Source: a virus | Virus record (IMG/VR): IMGVR_UViG_3300028829_006607 | Coordinates: 1-41,469 of that record | Length of the DNA: 41,469 nt | Strand: one strand, 5' to 3' | Shown: positions 1 through 9,010 of the stretch, one piece after another | How positions within the stretch are numbered: the stretch's first letter is position 1 | Layout of the letters: each line of letters opens with the position of its first letter | Translations under genes and position numbers: made by a program | Notes under the pieces: generated by a model | What the model was told of the DNA's origin: nothing | Seen by the model: only the letters and a program-made list of their open reading frames with translations | The model's database searches: none

Positions 1-832
1 TAGTATCACTGTCTATAAAATTAACACCTGCTGAAGCTCTTTGTATCTTTTCATTAGTAGTAGTCTGTTCTTTACCAGTAACTGTATTGTATGTAATAGC
101 AGTTGGTGAAAATCCAAGATCCTCTCCAGAAAGTTCGAATAGTTTACATCTTAATTTATATTGATAGTTATCACCTACTTGGAAGAAAGCACCATCATGG
201 AATGTAGTTACTCGAGTTATTTCAAATATTTTAGGAACGTATTGATTTTTATTCTGAGCTGATCTACCAAAAGGAATAACAACTAAGTCACCCTCTAAAG
301 GTCTTTGTCTATTATAAAACGCTGAGTCACTATCAGATAGATCACTGTCATAATCTTTATGTTTATTATTAAAGTTATTAATAGCAACAGTCATAATAAC
401 TTCTTCTCTAAATTCAACTCCGTAAGTAGTCATTACATCGCCTTCACCTTCGAAGCCGGCTGCTGCTAATAACATCATATCTATTTGGTAACCTGCATGA
501 AACTTAGATTCAGGTCTTTCGTTGAATACTGAATCAGTATACTTAGAATGTCTAGGCATATATCTAACAGTTATACCATTAGTATTAATTGACTCTCTTA
601 CTAAATTTTGTACTAGTCTTTGTTCATTTGTTGAAAAGTTTGCTGATGAACCGAATTGGTTAATATAACCATCAATAAAAGTATTTTGAATAGCTGCTTT
701 GTAGTTGTAATTTTCGTTTATAGTTCTTATATTTCTATTTTGACTAGCGCCAAAATCAGAATCATTATCTGTTTTTGTCAACTCTGTAGTAGTTGCAATT
801 GTAAATCCTAGATAATTGTTTACTATAGCCAT
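1..832 (-). CDS. 14: Neck protein gp14 (T4-like), 3' end beyond the window
   Basis: About 277 codons of a neck protein that in T4 joins the DNA-filled head to the tail. The product starts MAIVNNYLGFTIATTT. A block of residues reading QRLVQNLVRESI, then a VRYMPR segment, then the region around FEGEGDVMTTYGVEFREEV, follows the order and spacing of T4 gp14 (VAESI...YYVPR...[22 protein letters not shown]). The ATG overlaps the stop of the upstream gene as TAATG, so the two are translationally coupled. The C-terminus lies outside the window. It contains four Asp-Ser-Asp tripeptides, like many virion proteins here. The gp14 call rests on remembered T4 sequence and on its place after the baseplate wedge genes. 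Confidence 0.82.
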   Translation of the reverse strand, partial: MAIVNNYLGFTIATTTELTKTDNDSDFGASQNRNIRTINENYNYKAAIQNTFIDGYINQFGSSANFSTNEQRLVQNLVRESINTNGITVRYMPRHSKYTDSVFNERPESKFHAGYQIDMMLLAAAGFEGEGDVMTTYGVEFREEVIMTVAINNFNNKHKDYDSDLSDSDSAFYNRQRPLEGDLVVIPFGRSAQNKNQYVPKIFEITRVTTFHDGAFFQVGDNYQYKLRCKLFELSGEDLGFSPTAITYNTVTGKEQTTTNEKIQRASAGVNFIDSDT

Positions 833-1563
833 TACGCATAATACCCTGCGTCTCTTCCAGAAGTACTTTGTCTAACTGTTAGTTCTACTATTGCATCTTC
901 AACAGTTTGAGCTTGTATTCTTACGCTATTAGCCGCTCCCTGATTTAATTTTAAATATTCTGCATACATTTCTAATTGTTCAGCTCCAGTTTTCTCTGAA
1001 GAAGCAGTACCAGTTGATAGTCTTGATAGTGCACTATCAAAATCAAATGTAATATTTTTAGCACTATTACTGTGCTCTAATGCAAACTTACTACCGTTAT
1101 ATTTTAGTAATGAACCTGCAGATATACTATAAACACCATTTGTTAAATTAAAGCTTGCACTTGTTATTTTATTAGTGTATACTGGAGTAGCATCAGGATT
1201 AAGTGTTAAAATACTCTCTGATAAAATAACTGTATCATTACTATTAGGGCTCAAAGCAGTAATTTCTGTATAAGTTTTTGCACCTAAAAATGTACCAGCA
1301 GATGATAAAGATGTTATATCTGCATTAACGTTAACATTAGTTCTATATGAAGCTTCAATAAAGTTATTAAGTTTTTGAAAAGCTGTTCTTAGAGGATCAC
1401 CATCATTAGAGTTGGGAGACGTACCTGTGTTAACTCTTGTATTGGTATTTACAGTATAATCAGTTAATGGTATAACAGAATTACTATTAGCTGGATCAAC
1501 AAGCGATGGCTTATTAACAGAACTATTTTTACTTAGATAATCTGATAAGAGTGTATTAGCCAT
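832..1563 (-). CDS. Hypothetical virion-associated protein (243 aa)
   Basis: I do not recognise this family. The product is 243 aa, polar and rich in Ser, Thr and Asn, with no membrane segment or signal peptide. The middle (roughly residues 95-170) has a beta-strand-like alternation around KYNGSKFALEH, and the last 60 residues look helical and end in GRDAGYYA. It starts in an 8-nt overlap with the upstream small gene (ATGGCTAA) and its stop overlaps the ATG of gene 14, so it belongs to the baseplate-neck operon. In T4 this position holds 12, wac and 13; I see no convincing gp13 or fibritin signature. A minor structural or fibre-linked role is a positional guess. Confidence 0.6.
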   Translation of the reverse strand: MANTLLSDYLSKNSSVNKPSLVDPANSNSVIPLTDYTVNTNTRVNTGTSPNSNDGDPLRTAFQKLNNFIEASYRTNVNVNADITSLSSAGTFLGAKTYTEITALSPNSNDTVILSESILTLNPDATPVYTNKITSASFNLTNGVYSISAGSLLKYNGSKFALEHSNSAKNITFDFDSALSRLSTGTASSEKTGAEQLEMYAEYLKLNQGAANSVRIQAQTVEDAIVELTVRQSTSGRDAGYYA

Positions 1564-1741
1564 TTTTCTCTAGTATCCTTTCTAACAAGTTTTCTATTCT
1601 ATTTAATCTATATTCTAAATCGTTCAATCTTTTTTGTTCTTTACGTCTTTTATTAATAGTTGCTTTAAGAGACGGATCAGTATTAATAATAGCACCGCCT
1701 CTCTTTTCAAGATACGGATGACCTTGTATATTTTTATGCAA
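1556..1741 (-). CDS. Small coiled-coil protein (61 aa), probable TTG start
   Basis: A 61-aa basic protein whose second half (residues about 28-58, INKRRKEQKRLNDLEYRLNR and on) has heptad-spaced Leu and Ile residues and should form a short coiled coil. The frame has no in-frame ATG; TTG at 1741 is the likely start, with an AAGGA-like site about 10 nt upstream. It overlaps the end of the previous gene by 8 nt and the start of the next by 8 nt, the normal packing of this operon, which is the main reason to call it real. Function unknown; a small assembly or oligomerisation factor is possible. Confidence 0.5.
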   Translation of the reverse strand: MHKNIQGHPYLEKRGGAIINTDPSLKATINKRRKEQKRLNDLEYRLNRIENLLERILEKNG

Positions 1742-3587
1742 CTGCTAATATCCTTAAATTTTTAAGTCTAGGCACATATGCTTCGTTTTTAGTTTTCATT
1801 CTAACTCTAACTCTAAACTCTTGAAAATCTTCTCCTACTGCATGTTCTGCTGAATATTCTTTAAAGTCTTCAGCACTATTAAACGCACCGTAATTTTTTT
1901 CACTTATAAATGTATTAAGTTTAAAATCTTCCCAATCTTGAGCATCTATATCTGCAGTATCACCTATACGTTTCACTTTAAATGCAATTTCAATTTCATT
2001 AGTAGGATTCATATCAGCTAAAAATTTAACTATTAAAGTATCAGCAGGTGTAGCTAATTCTGTAATCTTAGTAATGTAGTCTGCATGATCTTGTTTAGCT
2101 GCTGTAAGTGACGCAATATAAGAAGCTAACTTAGCTTGTATATTTGCATTGTCAGAATCTCCTTCTTCTAAAAAGTCAGAGTCATTAGCTCTTTTTGATT
2201 CAAAAATTGGATACTTATTCTGTAGATCTGAATCATCAGGCTGCATTCCAGCTCTATTTCTTAGTAACTTAATTTTATTTACAACCCCTTGTGATGGAGA
2301 TTCAACTGGTATTACAGGTGAGTATCTTTCATCAGCTGTGTTAAGTTCTAGTTGCATTTCAAATGATCTATTAGTAGAATTAACAGTAGATAAAATTGAT
2401 TTAGGATTAGTAAAAGTTGTTACTTTATCTGTTTCAACATATGCATAAGCTTCATCTATACTACCTACAGCTTGATAACTTTCAGCTGAAGTATCTAAAC
2501 CTAGTAGTTGACTTGATATAACGTTATCAATAGTACTACCAGTTGTAGTTTTAATCTTAGCATCCACTTTAGTAAAGAGATTGTTTATAGGATTAAGATT
2601 AGTGTATAGATAATCGTACTGTAAGTTAGAACTCACTTTCATATTATAACCACCTGCATCTAAAGTTTCTCTTGCATTAGAAGCTACTTTTATAAAATAA
2701 GTATCTTGTGTAGCATACAATACATCATGTGTATCTACAAAAGAACTTGATGCGGCGTCAGCTTGCGTATTAATATCAGTAACCGGAATACCTGCTATTT
2801 CAGATGCTCCGTTTGGTCCCTCAACTCCTGATACTACGACTTTTTGTCCTGATCCATACATTCCATGATTAGGATGCTTTATTAAAATATATGGTGAATG
2901 CTTAAAAGTTCTTATTGGTGTGCCGTTATTCACAGTACCAATATTAACTGCTAGTTTACTTAACTTAGATCTTAACTGTGCTGTAGCTACTCCAGTATTA
3001 AAACTAGCTCTATATAATTTAAACTTTAAATCTTTATTAGGGTCCGGTATATAAACTCCACCATTTTCTGATGTAAAGAACGAACCACCTGAACCTCCTA
3101 TACTAGGCGGCGAAGATATTAATCCACCTAATCCAGAAGTCAAGTCTGGCTTACCTATTTCAGCTGTCCATAAACTTGTAAGAGAAGATTGGGTTCTTAC
3201 TACTATACAATATTCCTGAGCAGAAATCAACTTAACAGGTGAATTAAATCTAAAATTAGTTGGTGTCGATGCTACTGCTCTACCTGAACCGGTACCATCT
3301 GAATCAGATAAAAATTTGGAAGCGTATCCAACTACTATTTGTCCTGGTCTACCTTGTACTGTATTTCTAATTTCAACTCTAACTTGATTTTGGTTTGAGG
3401 ATAAATCTACTACGTCAAAAAACAAATCAATAGCAGTGACAAAAGCTCCTTCTTTTATCTTAACATCGTTTTCGTAATCCTCACCACCAGAAGTATCAAC
3501 TGGTCTACCGTCACCATCAACACTAATTAATTTTTTTATGATAGCTGGTAACGTGAACGTTTGTGCTATTGCGCCTTTAACTGCCAT
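1734..3587 (-). CDS. Baseplate/fibre protein resembling the C-terminal part of DUF4815-type proteins
   Basis: A 617-aa virion protein. The N-terminus carries AQTFTL, then GAFVTAIDLFFDV, VRVEIRNTVQGRPGQIVV, a YCIVV strand, and later KDLKFKLYRASFNTG. As I recall the family, these motifs occur in this order in the C-terminal portion of large cyanophage and pelagiphage DUF4815-type structural proteins, where the block starts with DPLAQTF. Here it is a separate gene whose ATG follows directly on the desaturase stop (TAAATG) and has a GGGGAG ribosome site. It appears to be a detached partner of the protein at 4357-8997. Four Asp-Ser-Asp motifs are present. The location, after gp8 and before gp14, is that of T4 genes 9-12. 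Exact role in the baseplate is inferred. Confidence 0.6.
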   Translation of the reverse strand: MAVKGAIAQTFTLPAIIKKLISVDGDGRPVDTSGGEDYENDVKIKEGAFVTAIDLFFDVVDLSSNQNQVRVEIRNTVQGRPGQIVVGYASKFLSDSDGTGSGRAVASTPTNFRFNSPVKLISAQEYCIVVRTQSSLTSLWTAEIGKPDLTSGLGGLISSPPSIGGSGGSFFTSENGGVYIPDPNKDLKFKLYRASFNTGVATAQLRSKLSKLAVNIGTVNNGTPIRTFKHSPYILIKHPNHGMYGSGQKVVVSGVEGPNGASEIAGIPVTDINTQADAASSSFVDTHDVLYATQDTYFIKVASNARETLDAGGYNMKVSSNLQYDYLYTNLNPINNLFTKVDAKIKTTTGSTIDNVISSQLLGLDTSAESYQAVGSIDEAYAYVETDKVTTFTNPKSILSTVNSTNRSFEMQLELNTADERYSPVIPVESPSQGVVNKIKLLRNRAGMQPDDSDLQNKYPIFESKRANDSDFLEEGDSDNANIQAKLASYIASLTAAKQDHADYITKITELATPADTLIVKFLADMNPTNEIEIAFKVKRIGDTADIDAQDWEDFKLNTFISEKNYGAFNSAEDFKEYSAEHAVGEDFQEFRVRVRMKTKNEAYVPRLKNLRILAVA

Positions 3588-4394
3588 TTACCATTTCTCC
3601 CCTTGTATTGCTAACTTAGATGATAATAAAAATTTTATCATAGAACCAGTTATATCTATTTCATACCATGCTCTGCTAAAATTCCAATCCCAGGGTTCAG
3701 CATGATGATTATTATGCCACCCTTCACCGAATGTTAACAGTGCTACCCACCACACATTTGAACTATCGTTATCTTGTTTATATCTTTTATAACCAAGTTC
3801 GGAGTGTGCGAACGTATTATTTATTATACTTGTAGTGATTCCTATTACAGATGGTAAAATGAATCCCCAATATAATCCATACATACCAAAAATACTAAAC
3901 ATTACAGCTGCATGAATTAAAATTATTAGAAAATAATATTGATGTAAAAGTACTTGAAACTTATCTTTTATAATATGTCTATACTCTAATAAGTTAAACT
4001 TAAACGAATCATACTTATCATTCTTTAAAAAAACTAATCCTTTATCTGGTGAATGAGGATCTTTTTCCGTATCAGCATGCTTATGATGCTCCCAGTGAAC
4101 TATAACCCAAGTTAAAGGACTACCTGTACCTTGAATAGCTCCTAGGTATGAACCTAATCTTTCCATCCATTTGTACTTGAACTCAAATGATTGATGTGTA
4201 AGACATCTATGTAAAGTCATAGTTATTCCTATGCATCCAGTTAAGAAGTATACAAATAATGATATTGAAAAACCTAGTAAATCAATAGGAAAACTAAAAG
4301 TAAAAGGTAAAGTTAATGCTAATAGTATAAGTAAGTAATGTAGTAACTTTATTTTTCTACCAGTTGGACTGAATACGTTTAATCGATCTAACAT
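3588..4394 (-). CDS. Membrane fatty-acid (acyl lipid) desaturase
   Basis: A 268-aa integral-membrane di-iron desaturase of the delta-9 acyl-CoA/acyl-lipid type, which introduces double bonds into fatty acyl chains. All three histidine boxes are intact: HRCLTH (residues 62-67), HWEHH (100-104) and HNNHH (227-231), with the extra NNTFAH motif near 192-197. Hydrophobic segments lie at about 20-60 and 150-190. Length fits short bacterial and phage members. Lipid desaturases are known in cyanophages as auxiliary metabolic genes. It overlaps the 3' end of the giant baseplate gene by 38 nt and is followed at once by another structural gene, so it should be expressed late with virion genes. A role in altering host membrane fluidity during infection is inferred. 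Confidence 0.92.
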   Translation of the reverse strand: MLDRLNVFSPTGRKIKLLHYLLILLALTLPFTFSFPIDLLGFSISLFVYFLTGCIGITMTLHRCLTHQSFEFKYKWMERLGSYLGAIQGTGSPLTWVIVHWEHHKHADTEKDPHSPDKGLVFLKNDKYDSFKFNLLEYRHIIKDKFQVLLHQYYFLIILIHAAVMFSIFGMYGLYWGFILPSVIGITTSIINNTFAHSELGYKRYKQDNDSSNVWWVALLTFGEGWHNNHHAEPWDWNFSRAWYEIDITGSMIKFLLSSKLAIQGEKW

Positions 4395-7300
4395 TTGCTT
4401 TCTTTAGATATCCTTTCTGAACTAATTTACCAGTAAACCAAACTATAGGTCTAAACAATCTTAAGACTAAACTATTAAATGTAAAATAGTTACCCTTCAT
4501 TTCTTCTTGTAGACCATGAGTTCTAGTTTTTGCAAACCATTCTAGAGCAGTTCTTATATAAGTATTTGTAGGCATCTTCTTTACAAAGTATAAGAACAGT
4601 TTATGATATCCTAATTCATAAGCATCATCAAGTTTCTTAAATTTATTATATCTCATCCATACTCTATTAGAATACATTGGCATATTGTACATTTTATTCA
4701 TCATAGTACATACAATTTTACCACCGCCGCCTCCGCCGCCTTCGGAACTGCTTCCATCGTCATGACTTCCGTGACCAAAGTCACCATAATTCATATCCAT
4801 ATAACTAGGATTATAAGATGGTGGACTATCACCCCAAGAGTCACCGCCTCCTCCGCCACCGCCGTAATTTAAGTACTCAGTAGAAGATGAAGTAACAGTT
4901 TGCTCTTCTGTTCTAATTATAACGTCTTCAACTCCATCAGTTCTAAACTTAGATAAAAATCCTACTTCATACTTAGAAGCGACAATATAGATAGCTGATG
5001 CTATAGTAGTTTTAGTTGAATCAAATAATGTAAATCTTAATTGACCAGTTTTAAAAGTTGAAGGAGGAATAGTAAATCTACCTCTTATCATTCCTAATGC
5101 ATCAGTAGTTAATGTACCTTTATTTGTATTAATATAAGTAACATCACCTGTAGAATTATCAGTCATCTGACATAAATCAGTAACATTAATATATTCAAAA
5201 GTAGCTATAAGACTTACATCAGGTCTTAAACCTTCTGCTTTAAAAACAATTTCTCTAGAAGGACAAAATGCATCTCTATCAATTTTAACTTGTTCTAAAT
5301 TAAAACTATTAGCTGTATCTCTAGTAACGAATTGCTTCTGTTTTATATTTCTAATTTGATTTTGAGCTGTATTAACTGTTCTTCTATTACCGCTTCGTGA
5401 AGTAGTTACAGAAGCATCACCTATATCATTCCAAGATTCTGACCAAGGCTCTGACATCGGAATAGGTACTACGTTTAAGTTAAATTCATTTACTGATACT
5501 TCTGAGTCATTTACTATACCATTTCTATCAATAAGAAACTTAGTAAGTTCTTTTTTAGCTGGGTCTACGTTAAACTCTCTAGCGGGATCTAATGTAATAT
5601 AACCTTTATATGTTAACTCAGCATATGGGTTTATTCTTACACTTGAAGAAGCTTGAGGTTGATCTAAGAATGTACTTTGCGTATAAGTCTTAGTTAAAAA
5701 ACCTTGATCAAAATAATAAGGATCTATACCTGCTTCAGTAAGCGCACCAGCTGATGAATCTAATATTTCTGTTTCTACATAAGTAGGTACTGATAATGGT
5801 CTTAAAGATTCATCTGCAATTGATGCTTTAGATGTAGATAAGTCATTATCTTGAATAACATCATCTTTATCAGTCTTAAAATCATCTACGATGAATCCTA
5901 ACTTAGTTCTATTAGCTGTATCATCAGTTAAAGCTTGAGTTTCTAAGAATGATAATGAAATGGCATCTTCTAAATTTCTAATTCTTTTTTCAATACCACC
6001 AATATCTTTCATAGTATATCGTTTATTGTCTTGAGGTACAGTTATAATTTCACTTACATCTTTAAATGCAGCTGGTATTAATGCAGTTGCAATTGGCATA
6101 CCTAATGATGAATCAAACTTTGGTATTTGAGGATTTCTTGCTGCTAATGAGCTAAATCTTTTCAATCCAAAATAAGGTTTAGTAGCTACATAATAGATAT
6201 CATATCTAGATAGATACTCATCATAAGTCATTGTAAATTTAGCTGCAGGAGTAGCTCCTGTTTCACCTATACCAGGTAATAAGAAAGGTCTATTTGTAAT
6301 AGACTTGTGATTAAAATGGAAAGTATTTTGTCCAGTATTATTATTTGTAGTTACTTTCTTTCTAAAATCAATTACGTCTCTTAACTTTATACCTTTTGTT
6401 CTATCTTTATTACCTAAGTCAACTGGCTTTTCGAAAAATCTAGGATCAGTAGCGAAGAAGCCTGCTGAAGAATAACTATCAGCATTGTAATAAAACTTAT
6501 TAGTTGTATCTTGATCTTCAAAATAAGAAAAGAATATAGTTAAATCACCTACTTCAGGAGCTCTAATTAATGGTTTTCTTATAATTCTTCCAGTTTCTAA
6601 TATATTATTTCTTTGACCATCATCTAAGAAATAATTATCTATAATATCAGTACCGAATTTTTCAAGAGTGTCTACTATTATTGCAGTTCTATCAGAAACA
6701 TAAGTTACTTGATTTACAAAACTATCTAAGTCATTAGGTGTTGTAACTAATAATATCTCATTAGCAATAAAATTAGATGTAGCGTTTTCTTTAATAATTT
6801 CTAATACTTCAGTAGAACCTGTACCTGATCTACTAGTATGGTAACCTGCAGAACCTGTTAATTCAGATTGATTTTTATCGCTATTAGATAAAGCAACTAA
6901 ACCTCTACACTTAGAAGTTGTTCCAGTTACAATTGAACCTTGAGGTATAATACCTCCGCCTGATATTGTAATGTTTATTTGTTTAAAGTGAGAGAAAGTA
7001 TTATTAGCATCACTCTTACTTATTCCATATACATCATAGATATCAGAATACAATAAAGTTGATTCTCTATCTTGAGCAGACCAACCATAGTTAATTGAGC
7101 TTGTTCTATCATTTCTAATTTTTAAGTAAACATACTTAAGCTTTTTACTTATTTCATTACCATCATCAATTCTAGTTCTAGTAAAATCACCATTAGCATT
7201 AGCAGTAGAAAATAATGTATCAGCTGTATTGGGTGTTATAGCTGTAGATCCAGAAGTACTAGCAATCACAGGTGGATTAGCAAACAATACTTCAAAATCA

Positions 7301-8997
7301 TTATCGAATACTTTAGCGTCATCTCTAGCAGTTTTAACTGCACTTTGAGTTTCACCAAATAATTTTCCAGTAGCATTTTGTACTTTAGCTAAAGATTTTT
7401 TCTCTACTTTAAAATTACCTGTTTTACTTCTAATGTTAGTTATGTTAGCCCAACTATAAGTAGTTGTAGCTGCAATAGTTGAATTAAATGAAGTATTAAC
7501 AGAAGATCTAATTACTTGACCTTTTCTAAAAGGTTTGTTAAAATCAATAACTAATATTTCAGAATCAGTTACGTGATCAACATCTGCAGCTCCAGTGCTT
7601 TCTAACTCTACATAATAACCTTTAGTATCTCTAGTTGATTTAACATCATTACCTATACTTAAAGTTTTAGGAGGACCTTCTAGTCTTAACTTTTGGAAAA
7701 ACTTTATATCGTATAAATGCAACTTAGGTTGATTTCTATCTTCTAATGCGTATGCTCTAGCATAACCATAAGTACGACTATCTGAATCTTGTAATAATAA
7801 TCTATTAGCATGTAAGTGAGGATCGTTACTAGTGGCGCTTGTAAAACCACCCATTGCAACATCTGCTTCTTTATTTACATTAATATAAGGTACACCAGTT
7901 ACTGCAATAGTTTGACTATTAACTCTATTAAATGATAACGGTTTTGGTACTTTTAGATTAGTATTAACTCTTTGATCAATTCTAAAACCTCTTACATAAG
8001 CTTTAATCTTTGATGAGTTAACATAGAATGCATCTTCGCTATCAGATCTACTATACTTTATTGAAATAGGATCTACTGAAAAGTCACCATGACCTTCAAA
8101 TGTTCTAGTTGCTAAAACATCTCCTATACCGCTATTAACGCCGCCTCTAGTACTTTGTTGTTGAGCAACACCGTTTTCAATAACCATAACTTGAAAAAAG
8201 TTAGGATCATTATTAGCAGTTAATGATCTAATACCAAACGATAAAGTCTGTTTTAGTCTATGAGCTCCAGGAGCTCCTTCATTAGTACTACCTCTTGCAT
8301 TATCAAATAAAGTAGCATCACTATTCGGTGTAATTAAACTTTCACTAACTGTAAATCCTAATTTAACTGAAGGATTTTTATTTGTAGCATCAATTACAAC
8401 TGTTTGTTTAGCTACTCTAGTAAAGAAACCTTGTATATAATATACACCTTCTTCAATATGAGCTAATGAACAATCAGATATAGCTGAATAAGTATTGTAT
8501 ATCTCAGCTGTTAAAGAAGGGTTATCTGCAACAGTAGCATATATGTATCCACCAGCTGTAGAAAAAGTAGTTGAAGTAATATATTTTAAGTAGATAGAAC
8601 CTACTGAATTAGTACCTACTGTTCCAACAGGGTTAGATAATACTACAGCTTTAACAGAACCTGATGCATTTGAAATTACTTTACCTTCTAAAGTAGATAA
8701 ATTTGCTAGTATAGCTCCTATTCTAGCTCCTGTAGAAGGAAATGAAATATTAGATGAGCCAGTTAAAGTCATCTTTTTACTTTGATTGTCAAAATCAATT
8801 TTAGCGCCTGTTACTCTGGAACCATCTTTAAACAGATAATTACCCATTCTTGTAATTTGTTGCTGTAAAATTGTTTGTGCTTGTGATAACTCTCTTGCTT
8901 GAACTGGAAAACCAGGTCTAAACAAAACTCTTAAAAAGTCTTTGTTATCATCAAAGTCATCAAAGTAAGGACTTATATTTAAATCTATATTGGCCAT
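4357..8997 (-). CDS. Giant DUF4815-type baseplate/fibre protein (1546 aa)
   Basis: The largest gene in the window. The N-terminus (MANIDLNISPYFDDFDDNKDF, then FRPGFPVQARELSQAQTILQ) is the hallmark of the DUF4815 family of marine T4-like phage structural proteins. An Ig-like region near residues 1230-1330 (REIVFKAEGLRPD...GMIRGRFTIPPSTFKTG) precedes two runs of seven glycines flanking a Ser/Asp/Tyr-rich linker (about 1370-1425). The tail then begins KIVCTMMNKMYN and is helical and basic; similar modules end several marine phage tail proteins. The poly-Gly codons form a GC-rich island in AT-rich DNA. The start is fixed by an AATAAATA box 4 nt upstream and no other ribosome site. Position after gp8 suggests a T4 gp9/10/11-like peripheral baseplate role. 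Confidence 0.75.
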   Translation of the reverse strand: MANIDLNISPYFDDFDDNKDFLRVLFRPGFPVQARELSQAQTILQQQITRMGNYLFKDGSRVTGAKIDFDNQSKKMTLTGSSNISFPSTGARIGAILANLSTLEGKVISNASGSVKAVVLSNPVGTVGTNSVGSIYLKYITSTTFSTAGGYIYATVADNPSLTAEIYNTYSAISDCSLAHIEEGVYYIQGFFTRVAKQTVVIDATNKNPSVKLGFTVSESLITPNSDATLFDNARGSTNEGAPGAHRLKQTLSFGIRSLTANNDPNFFQVMVIENGVAQQQSTRGGVNSGIGDVLATRTFEGHGDFSVDPISIKYSRSDSEDAFYVNSSKIKAYVRGFRIDQRVNTNLKVPKPLSFNRVNSQTIAVTGVPYINVNKEADVAMGGFTSATSNDPHLHANRLLLQDSDSRTYGYARAYALEDRNQPKLHLYDIKFFQKLRLEGPPKTLSIGNDVKSTRDTKGYYVELESTGAADVDHVTDSEILVIDFNKPFRKGQVIRSSVNTSFNSTIAATTTYSWANITNIRSKTGNFKVEKKSLAKVQNATGKLFGETQSAVKTARDDAKVFDNDFEVLFANPPVIASTSGSTAITPNTADTLFSTANANGDFTRTRIDDGNEISKKLKYVYLKIRNDRTSSINYGWSAQDRESTLLYSDIYDVYGISKSDANNTFSHFKQINITISGGGIIPQGSIVTGTTSKCRGLVALSNSDKNQSELTGSAGYHTSRSGTGSTEVLEIIKENATSNFIANEILLVTTPNDLDSFVNQVTYVSDRTAIIVDTLEKFGTDIIDNYFLDDGQRNNILETGRIIRKPLIRAPEVGDLTIFFSYFEDQDTTNKFYYNADSYSSAGFFATDPRFFEKPVDLGNKDRTKGIKLRDVIDFRKKVTTNNNTGQNTFHFNHKSITNRPFLLPGIGETGATPAAKFTMTYDEYLSRYDIYYVATKPYFGLKRFSSLAARNPQIPKFDSSLGMPIATALIPAAFKDVSEIITVPQDNKRYTMKDIGGIEKRIRNLEDAISLSFLETQALTDDTANRTKLGFIVDDFKTDKDDVIQDNDLSTSKASIADESLRPLSVPTYVETEILDSSAGALTEAGIDPYYFDQGFLTKTYTQSTFLDQPQASSSVRINPYAELTYKGYITLDPAREFNVDPAKKELTKFLIDRNGIVNDSEVSVNEFNLNVVPIPMSEPWSESWNDIGDASVTTSRSGNRRTVNTAQNQIRNIKQKQFVTRDTANSFNLEQVKIDRDAFCPSREIVFKAEGLRPDVSLIATFEYINVTDLCQMTDNSTGDVTYINTNKGTLTTDALGMIRGRFTIPPSTFKTGQLRFTLFDSTKTTIASAIYIVASKYEVGFLSKFRTDGVEDVIIRTEEQTVTSSSTEYLNYGGGGGGGDSWGDSPPSYNPSYMDMNYGDFGHGSHDDGSSSEGGGGGGGKIVCTMMNKMYNMPMYSNRVWMRYNKFKKLDDAYELGYHKLFLYFVKKMPTNTYIRTALEWFAKTRTHGLQEEMKGNYFTFNSLVLRLFRPIVWFTGKLVQKGYLKKANVRSIKRIQSNW

Positions 8998-9001
8998 GTT
9001 C

Positions 9002-9009
9002 TATTTATT
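9002..9009 (-). promoter_or_regulatory. T4-type late promoter box AATAAATA
   Basis: AATAAATA on the minus strand directly follows the gp8 stop codon and ends 4 nt (GAAC) before the ATG of the giant baseplate gene. It differs by one base from the T4 late box TATAAATA. At T4 spacing, transcription would start within a base or two of the ATG. Confidence 0.6.
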
Positions 9010-9010
9010 C

